Below, piece by piece: positions 49,580-58,754 of a stretch of DNA of 64,000 bases. Below the pieces are notes generated by a model. The model was not told the origin of the DNA. It did no database searches and was given only the letters and a program-made list of their open reading frames with translations. The stretch is from JADJPO01 sp963828555 (GTDB taxonomy: Bacteria > Actinomycetota > Actinomycetes > Actinomycetales > Kineosporiaceae), in contig CAWHEL010000004.1 of the NCBI GenBank assembly GCA_963828555.1, positions 682,001-746,000 on the forward strand, in the 5' to 3' direction. The position numbers and the translations under genes were made by a program. The stretch's first letter is position 1. Each line of letters opens with the position of its first letter.

Positions 49580-50187
49580 CGCAGCGCACCGTCCTGCAGC
49601 GACGCCGACCAGATCTCGCAGTCGGCCAGGTTCGGCAGGGCGCCACCCGCCAGGGCCTGGGCCAGGGTGGGCGCTGCGGCGTCCTTGGGGGAGAGCAGCG
49701 GCTCGACGTCGGCAGGCCAGGGCAGGGCCAGGGCCGGGTCGAGCGGGTGAACGCCGTGCTCGGCGGTCGGGTTGAACGGGGTGGAGCACAGGTAGAGCAC
49801 GGTGGCCTCGTCGCTGAGAGCACAGAAGCCGTGCCCCAGCCCCTCGCTCAGGTAGACCGCGCGGCGGGACTCCTCGTCCAGGTGCACGGTGTCGTGGTCG
49901 CCGAAGGTGGGGGAGCCGACCCGGAGGTCGACGATCACGTCGAGGACGGCGCCGCTCACGCAGGTGACGTACTTGGCCTGACCTGGGGGCACGTCGGCGT
50001 AGTGGATTCCGCGGATCACCCCGCGGAAGGAGGTCGACCAGTTGGCCTGCGCCAGGCTCAACGGGTGGCCGAGTTCGGCGGTCAGGGCGTCCTGGCGGAA
50101 CCACTCCAGGAAGGACCCCCGATCGTCGCCGAAGACCTTCGGGGTTATTGCCAGGCTCCCGGGAATTGTCAGCCGATCAAAAAGCAC
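49576..50187 (-). CDS. rmlC: dTDP-4-dehydrorhamnose 3,5-epimerase
   Basis: 203 residues. RGVIRGIHYADVPPGQAKYVTC holds the catalytic H62 and K72; VYLSEGLGHGFCALSDEATVLYLCSTPFNP is the conserved cupin core. It converts dTDP-4-keto-6-deoxyglucose to dTDP-4-keto-rhamnose. First gene of the leftward pair, 101 bp from the divergent rmlB. The shared intergenic segment (50188-50288) must contain both promoters. Confidence 0.95.
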   Translation of the reverse strand: MLFDRLTIPGSLAITPKVFGDDRGSFLEWFRQDALTAELGHPLSLAQANWSTSFRGVIRGIHYADVPPGQAKYVTCVSGAVLDVIVDLRVGSPTFGDHDTVHLDEESRRAVYLSEGLGHGFCALSDEATVLYLCSTPFNPTAEHGVHPLDPALALPWPADVEPLLSPKDAAAPTLAQALAGGALPNLADCEIWSASLQDGALR

Positions 50188-50288
50188 AGTGCCTCCTTGA
50201 GCGCTTTTCGAATCGTACGAGACCTCACAGCTGCCCGGACAAGCGTTGGTAGATTCGTGGCTCGTTGCCTTGCCTCGGAAGGACGAAA

Positions 50289-51287
50289 GTGAAGACTGTT
50301 GTCACCGGCGGCGCCGGGTTCATCGGGTCGCACTACGTGCGGAGCGTGCTGAGCGGTGCGTACCCGAGCCTGGCCGAGGCTGAGGTGGTGGTGCTCGACA
50401 AGCTCACGTATGCCGGCTGTGAGGTGAATCTGGCTCCCGTGGCCGATTCACCCCGGATGCGCTTTGTGCGCGGTGACATCTGCGACCGGGAGACCGTCGA
50501 GGAGGTGCTCGCCGGGGCCGAGGCCGTGGTGCATTTCGCGGCGGAGTCGCACGTGGACCGATCGATCACCGGTGCTGCCGACTTCGTGCTGACCAATGTG
50601 CTCGGCACCCAGACGATGCTGGAGGGTGCCCGGTCGGCCGGGGTGGCCCGGTTCGTGCACGTCTCGACCGACGAGGTGTACGGCTCGATCGAGACCGGGT
50701 CGTGGTCGGAGACCCAGCCGCTGGAACCGAATTCGCCGTACTCGGCGAGCAAGGCCTCCTCGGACCTGATCGCCCGCTCCTACGCCCGCACCTACGGCAT
50801 GGATGTGCGGATCACCCGCTGCTCGAACAACTACGGCCCCTACCAGTTCCCGGAGAAGGTCATTCCGCTGTTCGTGACCAACCTGCTGGACGGCGCCGAT
50901 GTGCCGCTCTACGGGGACGGCGGCAACATCCGGGACTGGCTCCACGTGGACGACCACTGCCGCGGCATCCAGCTGGTGCTGGACGGTGGGCGCGCCGGGG
51001 AGGTCTACAACATCGGCGGCGGCACCGAGCTGAGCAACAAGGAGCTGACCGGGCTGTTGCTCGAGGCGTGCGGGGCGGACTGGTCGCGGGTGCGCCCGGT
51101 GGCCGACCGGCTCGGCCACGACCGGCGCTACTCGGTGGACATCTCCAAGATCTCGGCCGAGCTGGGCTACGCCCCGCGGGTCGACTTCGCCACCGGGCTG
51201 GCGCAGACCGTGGCCTGGTACCGGGACAACCGGGCCTGGTGGGAGCCGCTGAAGGCCCGCGCCGGCCTGGCGGGAAGTGCCGCGTGA
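50289..51287 (+). CDS. rmlB: dTDP-glucose 4,6-dehydratase
   Basis: 332 residues from a GTG preceded by GGAAGGA. TGGAGFIGSHYVRS is the NAD-binding glycine motif, STDEVYG (126-132) has the T-D-E catalytic residues and YSASKAS (151-157) the Tyr-Lys pair; RCSNNYGPYQFPEKVIPLF and GDGGNIRDWLHVDDHC are family blocks. It makes dTDP-4-keto-6-deoxyglucose. The stop overlaps rmlD (GTGA). Confidence 0.96.
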   Translation: MKTVVTGGAGFIGSHYVRSVLSGAYPSLAEAEVVVLDKLTYAGCEVNLAPVADSPRMRFVRGDICDRETVEEVLAGAEAVVHFAAESHVDRSITGAADFVLTNVLGTQTMLEGARSAGVARFVHVSTDEVYGSIETGSWSETQPLEPNSPYSASKASSDLIARSYARTYGMDVRITRCSNNYGPYQFPEKVIPLFVTNLLDGADVPLYGDGGNIRDWLHVDDHCRGIQLVLDGGRAGEVYNIGGGTELSNKELTGLLLEACGADWSRVRPVADRLGHDRRYSVDISKISAELGYAPRVDFATGLAQTVAWYRDNRAWWEPLKARAGLAGSAA

Positions 51288-52147
51288 GCCGCCGCTGGCT
51301 GGTCACCGGTGCGGCAGGCATGCTCGGGCACGACGTGCTCGCCGAGCTGGCCGGGCGCACAGACCTCGAGGTGGTGGCCGCCGACCGAGCCCGGCTCGAC
51401 GTGACCGACCTGGCTGCCGTCCGCGCGGCCGTGGCGGGCTGCGACGTGGTGGTGAACTGCGCGGCCTGGACTGAGGTGGACGACGCCGAGACTGCCGAGG
51501 CCGCGGCGTTCGCGGTGAACGCGGTGGGGGCGGCCAACCTGGCCAGGGCCGCCGCCGAGGCCGGGGCGTGGCTGGCGCAGGTCTCCACCGACTACGTCTT
51601 CTCCGGCGACGCGACCACGCCCTATCCCGAGGATGCCGCGCTCGCGCCGCGAACGGCATACGGGCGAACCAAGGCGGCGGGGGAGTGGGCGGTGCGCGCG
51701 GAGCTGCCCGATCGGCACTGGATCCTGCGCGCCGCGTGGCTGTACGGCGAGCACGGGCCGAGCTTCGTGCGGACCATGACCCGGTTCGAGAAGACCCGCG
51801 AGACCGTCGACGTGGTGGACGACCAGTTCGGGCAGCCGACCTGGTCGCGGGATCTGGCCCGGCGGATCGTGGCGGTGGCCGATGCGAAGGTGCCGACCGG
51901 CACCTACCACGCGACGGCGTCCGGCTCGTGCAGCTGGTACGACCTGGCGCGCGCCGTCTTCGAGCTCGTGGGCGCCGACCCTGGCCGGGTGAAGCGGACC
52001 ACCTCGGAGGCGTTCGTGCGCCCCGCGCCGCGCCCGGCGTGGTCGGTTCTCGGTCACCAGGCCTGGGCCGCCGCGGGGCTGGAGCCCCTCGGTGACTGGC
52101 GGCCGAGCCTGACCGAGGCGATCGGCGTCGTCACCGATCGAGGTTGA
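51284..52147 (+). CDS. rmlD: dTDP-4-dehydrorhamnose reductase
   Basis: 287 residues from the GTG overlapping rmlB. VTGAAGMLGHDV is the nucleotide-binding loop; VVNCAAWTEVDDAE, QVSTDYVFSGD and AYGRTKAAGE (Tyr and Lys of the SDR site) are intact. It makes dTDP-L-rhamnose, completing the four-enzyme set. The stop TGA abuts the TCA of the converging DUF3160 gene with no spacer (TGATCA at 52145-52150). Confidence 0.96.
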   Translation: MSRRWLVTGAAGMLGHDVLAELAGRTDLEVVAADRARLDVTDLAAVRAAVAGCDVVVNCAAWTEVDDAETAEAAAFAVNAVGAANLARAAAEAGAWLAQVSTDYVFSGDATTPYPEDAALAPRTAYGRTKAAGEWAVRAELPDRHWILRAAWLYGEHGPSFVRTMTRFEKTRETVDVVDDQFGQPTWSRDLARRIVAVADAKVPTGTYHATASGSCSWYDLARAVFELVGADPGRVKRTTSEAFVRPAPRPAWSVLGHQAWAAAGLEPLGDWRPSLTEAIGVVTDRG

Positions 52148-54301
52148 TCAGCGGGCGAAGAGCACCTTCTGCCAGGCCGGACGGGCCGGCGCCTTCCCGG
52201 CGTCCAGCATCGTGCGCCAGGTCGTGTCGGTGAGGCGTTCCCCGGCCGGGGTCGCGAACTCGTAGTAGGAGAAGGCGGCGCCGACGCCGACCTGGAACGT
52301 GCCGTTGTCGTCGGGCACCAGCACGTACAGCAGGTCGAAGCGGCCCGTGCCGACCTCGAGCACCTGGCTGGGGCCGGAGGCGATGTCGGCGATCAGGGCG
52401 GTGTCGGCGTCCGCCTCGGGTTCGGCGGTGCGGCCCTGGTCGGACGTGCGGAACCACAACGCCTCGAACCGTTCGCCCACGGTCGACAGCGCTGCATTGT
52501 CGACCTGGCTGATCGGCCGCCCGGCCAACTCGTCGGCGGCCATCCGCGCGAAGGAGGCGAAGAGCGCGCTGACGTCGCCGAGCAACTGGGTCTGCTCCTT
52601 GGTGATCAGCTGCCGGGTGGTGAGCCCACTGCGCAACAGGTCGACCGCGGCCTGCAGCCGGGCGAAGACAACCGGTTCGGGCTCGACCCAGTTGCGTCGG
52701 GAGGCGATCACGTCGTCCCCGCCGCCCTCGGCGACCGCCTGCTTGGTGTAGAGGATGGTGTCGTGCTTGAGCTGGGCGTAGGAGCCGAGCCCGCTCTGCA
52801 GGCTCTTCGCCGCCCAGGCCGGCGTACGCATGACCGCCGGGAAGGCGGTGCCGTGCCGGGCCAGCGCCGGCTGGATGGCGTACAGCCACGCGTCATAGAC
52901 GGTGCCGCCCCAGGCTGCGGTGGGGCGCTGGGCGATCAGGTCGCGCAGGGTGTTCAGCTGTGTCGTGTACCCGGCGTACCCCGTTGCACCGGAATCGCTG
53001 AGCAGGGTGCTCGCGGTCGGCGACCCGAGCGCCGCTGCCACGTCGAGCGCCGAGGGGAGTAGCCGCAGCTCTCCGCCGGCGTTGGCGCCGACGCTCGGTG
53101 CGATCAACTGGTCCATCACGAAGGAGTCGAGCACGAACCGGGTGCCCATCAGCCGCACCGAGGCCCGCTCGGGGTCGATCCTCACCGCGCGCGCCGTGGT
53201 CAGAGCGGTGACCAGTCGGGTGAGCGTCGCGTCGTCCGCGAAGGACTGCGGGTTGTCGATCCCTTGCGGGGTAACGGTTTTCGCTGCAGCCGACAGTTCA
53301 GCCGGGGTGTAGTCGTCGGCCAGGCCGACCAGGAACGCCGTCGGCTCGTAGACCGCCTTCCACAGGGCGAGCCGCTGCGGGCTTCCCAGCAGCACGCGCG
53401 AGGCGAGCAGCCCGACCCGGGTGGGCAGCGCCGGGTCGTCCGGGCTGCAGTCACGGCTGCCGGGCAGGCAGAAGGCCGACTGGCCGAGCACGGACATGGC
53501 CACGAAGTAGCGCTGCAGCGCCGGCGTGCGGGTGTAGTGGCCGCGCGGGGTCATCAGCGAGTAGTCGATCCGGGTACCCAGGATCGGCGAGACGGCGGGG
53601 CCGGCGTGGGCATCGACCAGCGCCTTCTCCTGCCGGGCGAGCGGGCCGGGGGTCACGGTGAGGCCGAGCTCGGCGGCCGCCACCTGGTAGAGCTGCTCGG
53701 CGCGCGAGGCGGCGTCGGCCATCGGGCTTCCGGCCAGGTCGCGGGTCTGGGTGGTGGCGGCGGCCCGGCTCTGGTCGATCAGGGTCCGCAGCCGGGGCAG
53801 CAGGGTGTCCTGCTCGAGGCTGCGCAGCACCTTGTCGAAGGTCAGGTGCCACACGTGGTAGGCCGCGTCGGTGGTGACGTAGACCGGCCAGCCGCCGTAC
53901 AGGCTCCCGGCGTAGGCGAAGTGCAGCTGGCGCAGGTCGCCCGGCAGTACCACGAACCCTTGCTGAGTAAGGGTTTCCGTTGCCCCGGGCTGCTTCAGGG
54001 CCTCGCGCACCTGCGCGGCGACCCGTACCCCGGTCAATGTGGTGGGGGTGGCGGGGCCGCTGTAGGCGGGTGAGTCGGGATCGGTCAGCGGCACCGCGGC
54101 GTAGTCGCCGAAGCTGACCAGGGACGCCGGCAGGGCACCGAGCGCGGCGGCGGTCGCCGTGGCGGTGGCTGCGGTCGAGGGTGTCGAGGCGGACGGCGTC
54201 GGCGCGGACGGCGTGGAGGCAGACGGCGTGCTGCCGCCAGAGGTGCACGCGGCGGCGAGCAGCATCACGGCTGCTCCGAGCGCCACGCAACGGGGAGTCA
54301 T
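52148..54301 (-). CDS. DUF3160 lipoprotein
   Basis: 717 residues from the ATG at 54301, which overlaps the stop of the upstream CapA-like gene (ATGA). The signal peptide ends LLAAACTSGG, a lipobox, so the protein should be lipid-anchored outside the membrane. An Ala/Thr/Ser linker leads to a long helical domain with LHFAYAGSLYGGWPVYVTTDAAYHVWHLTFDKVLRSLE, the DUF3160 signature. Function unknown; it often lies beside CapA-like or polysaccharide genes. No catalytic motif. Confidence 0.85.
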   Translation of the reverse strand: MTPRCVALGAAVMLLAAACTSGGSTPSASTPSAPTPSASTPSTAATATATAAALGALPASLVSFGDYAAVPLTDPDSPAYSGPATPTTLTGVRVAAQVREALKQPGATETLTQQGFVVLPGDLRQLHFAYAGSLYGGWPVYVTTDAAYHVWHLTFDKVLRSLEQDTLLPRLRTLIDQSRAAATTQTRDLAGSPMADAASRAEQLYQVAAAELGLTVTPGPLARQEKALVDAHAGPAVSPILGTRIDYSLMTPRGHYTRTPALQRYFVAMSVLGQSAFCLPGSRDCSPDDPALPTRVGLLASRVLLGSPQRLALWKAVYEPTAFLVGLADDYTPAELSAAAKTVTPQGIDNPQSFADDATLTRLVTALTTARAVRIDPERASVRLMGTRFVLDSFVMDQLIAPSVGANAGGELRLLPSALDVAAALGSPTASTLLSDSGATGYAGYTTQLNTLRDLIAQRPTAAWGGTVYDAWLYAIQPALARHGTAFPAVMRTPAWAAKSLQSGLGSYAQLKHDTILYTKQAVAEGGGDDVIASRRNWVEPEPVVFARLQAAVDLLRSGLTTRQLITKEQTQLLGDVSALFASFARMAADELAGRPISQVDNAALSTVGERFEALWFRTSDQGRTAEPEADADTALIADIASGPSQVLEVGTGRFDLLYVLVPDDNGTFQVGVGAAFSYYEFATPAGERLTDTTWRTMLDAGKAPARPAWQKVLFAR

Positions 54302-55809
54302 GGCGAGGTCCTTCCCACGGCGAGCGGATCGAGGGACCCGTCGCCGTCGACGTCGGCGCAGGCCGGTCGGCCGGCACCGGGCAGTTCCGGAGCAGTGGTC
54401 ACGCCGAAGCCGCTCCAGCGCCAGGCGCCGAGGGCGGTCGCGGTGGTCGGGTCGGCCAGGGTGGACAGGGCCACCGCCAGCCAGCCGTCGCACACGGCCA
54501 GCGCGCAGATCGGGTGGACGACGACGCCGGCCACCCAGCGCTGGGTCAGGTCATCCGCGCGGTAGACGCCGACGTGGGCGCTGCGGCCGTGGGCGTCGAC
54601 CAGCAGCGCGTCGGGCAGCAGGGCGCTCACCTCGGTCACCCGATGCGGACGGCGGAACGCGGCCACGATGTCGGGCGCGCCGTCGCCGTCCACATCGCCG
54701 AGCCCGACGTCCAGTAGGAGGGCCGGGCCGAGGCGGCGGATCAGGGTCGCGCGGGCGGGGGCATCGGGGCTCCGGCCCGGGCCTGGACGAGCAGCGGTGG
54801 CCAATTGCCACCAGGTGCCGGCCACGATGGCGGCGTCCGCCGCGGGCTCGGGGGTGCGCCAGCGGTCGAAGGAGGCCCGGCCGGCGGCGATGGTGGTGTC
54901 GCCCATGCGAAACGCACGGACGCCGTCCGGGCCGGCGAGCACCTCGAGCAGCAGACCGCGGTTGGCGGCGGGGTCGTGTTGATCGAAGAGCAGGTTGCCC
55001 AGGCTGGTCGCCACCAGGGTCGGTCGACCGTCGCCGTCCGGGTCGAGGGTGTACACCGGCTGGACGACGTGCGGGTGGTGGCCCCACACCACGTCGACGC
55101 CCCAGGCGGCCAGACTCTGCGCGCGCCGGGCCTGGGCCAGGTCGGTCGAGGTGCGGTACTCGGTGCCGCCGTGGATGCCCACGATCACCACGTCGGCCGT
55201 CGCGCGGGCGGCGGTGACAGCGGTGTGCAGGCGGGCCTCGTTCCACCCGGCGACGCCGGCGGGCCGGGCTCCAGTGGCGTCGACGGCGAGCAGGGCGATC
55301 CGGACGCCGTGCACGTCGAGCACGCGAGCGGCGAACCCGGTGCCGAACGCGGTCAGGCCGGCGGCGTTCAGCGCCGTCACGGTGTCGGCGACGGTGCGCG
55401 GGCCGGCGTCGCCTGCGTGGTTGTTGGCGATGCCGAGGGCGTCGAACCCGGCCTGGGCAAGCAGCCGCGCGGCGTCCGGCGCTGCCTCGAGGGCATAGGG
55501 GCCGGCGCTGGGACTGTGCGGCCGGGCAGTCAGCGGTGACTCGAGGTTGGCGAGGGCGAGGTCGGCGGCCCCGATCTGCTCCCGCACCCCGGCCAGCGCC
55601 GACGTGGGGGAGGAGGCGGTGCGTGAGGCCACGCCCCTGCCCAGCATCACATCGCCCGCCAGCACGATCCGCGCGGTGGTGGGGGTAGTGGCTGAGGGGA
55701 TCGGGATCGGGGTCGGGGTCGGGTAGGTGCGAGCCGGCCCTGGGCCTCCGCAGGCTCCGAGCAACGCGGCCACCACGGCCGTGCCGAACCAGAACCGGGA
55801 GATCCTCAT
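54298..55809 (-). CDS. CapA-like lipoprotein with FG-GAP-type C-terminus
   Basis: 503 residues from the ATG at 55809 (GGAGGG upstream). Lipobox LLGACGG at about 15-21. The PGA_cap/CapA metallophosphatase-like domain has VLAGDVMLGRG, ANLESPLT, ANNHAGDAG, IHGGTEY and GHHPHVVQ. The last 140 residues contain two FG-GAP/EF-like motifs, DVDGDGAPDIV and DVDGDGSLDPL. CapA is required for poly-gamma-glutamate capsule, but many CapA-fold proteins act elsewhere, and no capBC genes are here. Probably a cell-surface phosphoesterase-like enzyme coupled to the DUF3160 lipoprotein. Confidence 0.87.
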   Translation of the reverse strand: MRISRFWFGTAVVAALLGACGGPGPARTYPTPTPIPIPSATTPTTARIVLAGDVMLGRGVASRTASSPTSALAGVREQIGAADLALANLESPLTARPHSPSAGPYALEAAPDAARLLAQAGFDALGIANNHAGDAGPRTVADTVTALNAAGLTAFGTGFAARVLDVHGVRIALLAVDATGARPAGVAGWNEARLHTAVTAARATADVVIVGIHGGTEYRTSTDLAQARRAQSLAAWGVDVVWGHHPHVVQPVYTLDPDGDGRPTLVATSLGNLLFDQHDPAANRGLLLEVLAGPDGVRAFRMGDTTIAAGRASFDRWRTPEPAADAAIVAGTWWQLATAARPGPGRSPDAPARATLIRRLGPALLLDVGLGDVDGDGAPDIVAAFRRPHRVTEVSALLPDALLVDAHGRSAHVGVYRADDLTQRWVAGVVVHPICALAVCDGWLAVALSTLADPTTATALGAWRWSGFGVTTAPELPGAGRPACADVDGDGSLDPLAVGRTSP

Positions 55810-55939
55810 GGCCCTCCGCCCGAACAGGTTTCGCCTTCTACCGTGGAGATGCGCAGGTCCACTCGGTGGTTGACGCACTTCGACTCTGCCATCGCAGGGC
55901 TGGCCCGCGCCGGGGCAAAGGTCGCCTCGCTACGGCGAG

Positions 55940-55992
55940 TGTGGACACTTCTCGGGGGCCTGCCCGGCGTGTCGGCCCGAGTAGTGTCCACA
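55940..55992. terminator. Strong hairpin, possible terminator or recombination end
   Basis: TGTGGACACT-T-CTCGGG on the left pairs with CCCGAG-T-AGTGTCCACA on the right, 16 pairs plus one mismatch around a 19-base loop. There is no U-run on either side. It lies between the CapA gene start and the CoA-ligase remnant, so it could end the latter or be a trace of a mobile element. Confidence 0.4.
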
Positions 55993-56790
55993 GTCGGGTG
56001 CACCAGCCGGGCAGGACTGTCCGGGGCAGGACTGTCCGGGGCAGGACGCCGCGGTCGCTCTCCAGGGCGGCGCGCACCTCGCGTCGGAGGACCTTGTTCA
56101 GGGGGCTGCGGGGCAGCTCGATGAACAGCTGGATCCGCTGCGGTGCCTGCCATTCGGGCAGTACCGCGTGCAGGTAGTCGTGAACGCCCTTGACCACCGA
56201 CTGGGTGTCGCGGCGCCACAGCCGGCGCAGCGAGAGGGCCAGAACGAGCTCGCCCAGGTCCTCGGTCATACAGGCCTCCTTGACCGCGGGGTGCTGGTGG
56301 GCCACCTCCTCGACCGCCGGGGAAGATCTGCCGGCCGTCGCGCACGATCACATCGACGTCGCGGTCGAGGATGCACAACCGGCCCTGGGCGTCGATGGAG
56401 CCGTGGTCGCGGGTGCGCAGGTCGCCGCTGCGGAACGCCTCGGCGGTGGGTCCGGCGCGTTCCAGTGGCCGGAGCACATCGCGGCGCTGCGCACCTGCCC
56501 CTGAGGCACCACCCGGCCGGCCGAACGCAGCACCTCCGGCCCCGCAGGAGCGGAGAGCACCCCGTGCTCCTGCGGGCGGAGCAGGCTGATCGGCGGCAGC
56601 ACCTCGGCCATGCCGTACCCCTGCTGCAGGATCGGCCCCAGCCGGCGCACCGCCTCGGCCACCTGGACCCCCACGTTCAGGATCGCCGGCCGCATGCTGG
56701 CCAGGTGCGCGCCATGCGGGATGGTCAGCATGCGGCCGGCGAGCCAGGTCTGCAGGGTGCGGCGCACAGTGCCGACCGTAGGTGGCACCG
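55993..56790 (-). pseudogene. AMP-dependent acyl-CoA ligase (AMP-binding) remnant
   Basis: Pieces in different frames: VQVAEAVRRLGPILQQGYGMAEVLPPISLL (A5-A6 core), then AEAFRSGDLRTRDHGSIDAQGRLCILDRDVDVIVRDGRQIFP (A7-A8), then VAHQHPAVKEACMTED and LFIELPRSPLNKVLRREVRAAL (C-terminal domain with the Lys loop). At least two frame changes separate them, and the N-terminal ATP loop is absent. The original enzyme would have activated a carboxylic acid as acyl-AMP. A 15-bp repeat (ACTGTCCGGGGCAGG) follows the Lys loop. Confidence 0.7.
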
Positions 56791-56905
56791 ATCGGCACAT
56801 GTCAGGGTGGAACGGACATCAGGCCCACCGCAGGAATGCCGGGTGGGTCTGCCCCGCTGGCGGGTCCAGGGCCCCACGGCCCGGGGCTGACCTCGGTGGG
56901 AGAGG

Positions 56906-57394
56906 ATGAGCGACATGGACAACAGGTACCCGCAGACGGCGGGCGATCCTGCGCCCACCCCGCTCAGCAAGGCCCGGGTGGCGGCGGCGCTCGATCGGGG
57001 AAAGGCGCGGTACCGCCTCGACGACGACGGCGACCCGCTCGGCTGGTGGGACGGCAACGTGATCTGCTTCATCACCATGGGTGAGAAGCAGGAGTTGCTG
57101 AACGTGAGGGCGACCTGGGAGCCCGAGCCGCCGCAGTCGATGCGTGCGCAGTTGCTGGAGGCGATCAACACCTGGCACCGGGAACGGCTCTGGCCCAAGG
57201 CATACCTGGTCGACATCGAGGACCGGCTGCTGGTGGTCTGTGAGACCTGCACCGATCTGGAGTTCGGCGTCACCGACAAGCAGCTCGACCAGCTGGTCTC
57301 CTGCGGCATCGGCACGCCCGGGCAGTTCTTCGACAGTCTGGAGAGCCAGTTCCCCGATTTCGGCTCCTGGATCCCAGCGCCGCGCAGCGACTGA
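56906..57394 (+). CDS. YbjN-domain protein
   Basis: 162 residues. After a Pro-rich N-terminus, LSKARVAAALDRGKARYRLDDDGDPLGWWDGNVICFITMGEKQELLNVRATW is the YbjN fold, with a second helical half (SMRAQLLEAINTWHRERLWPKAYL). Such proteins resemble type III secretion chaperones, but their bacterial role is unknown. It precedes an MFS gene whose GTG starts just after its stop. Confidence 0.82.
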   Translation: MSDMDNRYPQTAGDPAPTPLSKARVAAALDRGKARYRLDDDGDPLGWWDGNVICFITMGEKQELLNVRATWEPEPPQSMRAQLLEAINTWHRERLWPKAYLVDIEDRLLVVCETCTDLEFGVTDKQLDQLVSCGIGTPGQFFDSLESQFPDFGSWIPAPRSD

Positions 57395-57395
57395 G

Positions 57396-58625
57396 GTGAC
57401 GGTGCCGCAGCAGCGCGGCCGGCGGTGGCTGACCCGCAACCTGGTGGTGCTGACCCTGGTGTCGCTGACCCAGGATGCTGCCAGCGAGCTGCTCTACCCG
57501 CTGCTGCCGTTGCTGATCACGGGAGTGCTGGCGGCGCCGCCAGTGGTGCTCGGCATGACCGAGGGCGCGGCCGAGGTGACCGCCGGTCTGAGCCGCTACG
57601 TGGCAGGGCGGTGGTCGGACCGCCGCGGACGCAAGCCGTTCGTCGGCGCCGGGTATGCGCTCGCCGCGCTGGGCAAGGTGCTCGTGGCGGCGGCCGGGGC
57701 GTGGCCGTTGGTGCTGCTCGGCAGGGTGATCGACCGGCTCGGCAAGGGCGTGCGTTCGGCGCCGCGGGATGCGCTGATCGCCTCCTCGGTGCCTCCGGAG
57801 GCGTTGGGGCGGGCGTTCGGCTTCCACCGGGCGGGCGACAGCCTGGGTGCGGTGATCGGTCCGCTGCTGGGGCTGTGGGCGCTCTCGGCGATGGGCGGGG
57901 ATCTGCACGCGGCGCTGTGGTGGGCGGTGGTGCCGGCGGTGGTGTCGGCGCTGCTGGTGGCGCTGGTGCGCGAGCCCGTGCGCGAGCCCGTGCGCGGGCG
58001 GGTGCGCGGGCGGGCAGCGCCCGCCCCGCGACCGACAGGCCGACTGGTCGCCAGGTCCCCTCTGCCGCAGCGCTTCTGGTTGGTCGCGGGAGTGCTGGTC
58101 GCGATCGCGGTGGTGAACTTCCCGGATGCGTTGCTGCTGTTGCGGGTGATGGACCTCGGCTTCTCCACCACCGAGGTGGTGCTCGGCTACGTGGTCTTCA
58201 ACACCGTGTACACCCTCGGCTCCTACCCGGCGGGGGTGCTCACCGACCGCTGGCCTCGGCCCTATGTCTACGGCATCGGCCTGCTCGCCTTCGCCGTCGG
58301 CTACCTCGGCCTGGGCCTGGTGGAGGGGGGACCGATGGTCTTCGTGCTGCTCGGCGTCTACGGACTCTTCCCGGCCTTCACCGACGGCGTCGGCAAGGCC
58401 TGGGTCTCCAGCCTGGTTCCCGATGATCTCCGGGGCCGGGCCCAAGGCGTGTTCCAGGGCATGAACAGCGGAGCGATCCTGCTCGCCGGCACCTGGGCCG
58501 GCCTGCTCTGGAATGCCGGAGCGGGAGCCGGCACGGTGCCATTGATCGTCTCCGGGGTCGTAGCCCTGGCCGCCGGCGCAGCATTGATCATCGCGGGTCA
58601 CCATCGGCGTCGTCCTTCGGAGTAG
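57396..58625 (+). CDS. MFS transporter
   Basis: 409 residues, start GTG at 57396 or 57402. About 12 hydrophobic helices. Motif A-like GRWSDRRGRKPFVGAGYALAALGK and RLGKGVRSAPRDALIASSV, then FHRAGDSLGAVIGPLLG, place it in a subgroup of the MFS known in actinomycetes. A hydrophilic central loop has the repeated VREPVREPVRGRVRGR. It probably exports a small molecule or drug; substrate unknown. Likely co-transcribed with the YbjN gene. Confidence 0.87.
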   Translation: MTVPQQRGRRWLTRNLVVLTLVSLTQDAASELLYPLLPLLITGVLAAPPVVLGMTEGAAEVTAGLSRYVAGRWSDRRGRKPFVGAGYALAALGKVLVAAAGAWPLVLLGRVIDRLGKGVRSAPRDALIASSVPPEALGRAFGFHRAGDSLGAVIGPLLGLWALSAMGGDLHAALWWAVVPAVVSALLVALVREPVREPVRGRVRGRAAPAPRPTGRLVARSPLPQRFWLVAGVLVAIAVVNFPDALLLLRVMDLGFSTTEVVLGYVVFNTVYTLGSYPAGVLTDRWPRPYVYGIGLLAFAVGYLGLGLVEGGPMVFVLLGVYGLFPAFTDGVGKAWVSSLVPDDLRGRAQGVFQGMNSGAILLAGTWAGLLWNAGAGAGTVPLIVSGVVALAAGAALIIAGHHRRRPSE

Positions 58626-58653
58626 TCGCGCGGCGGTTGGATGACACCCTGAA

Positions 58654-58669
58654 TCGAACAGGTGTACGA
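58654..58669 (+). promoter_or_regulatory. LexA/SOS-box-like site
   Basis: TCGAACAGGTGTACGA differs by one base from the actinobacterial SOS box TCGAAC-N4-GTTCGA and shares the AGGT spacer of the mycobacterial recA box as I recall it. A good ribosome binding site GGAGGTG and an ATG (58713) follow, but that frame (MASSTVGTVAAEV) soon runs across the next gene out of frame. The intact gene downstream is the monooxygenase at 58755. Confidence 0.5.
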
Positions 58670-58754
58670 TACGAGCAAGGTGGATGTCACGGGTCAATCG
58701 GAGGTGCAGGATGGCGTCGTCCACCGTTGGAACAGTCGCAGCAGAGGTAGGGGC

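Noticed and set aside
54298..55809. Poly-gamma-glutamate capsule locus
   Set aside because: Only a CapA-fold protein is present; capB and capC homologues are absent, and the FG-GAP end differs from capsule CapA.
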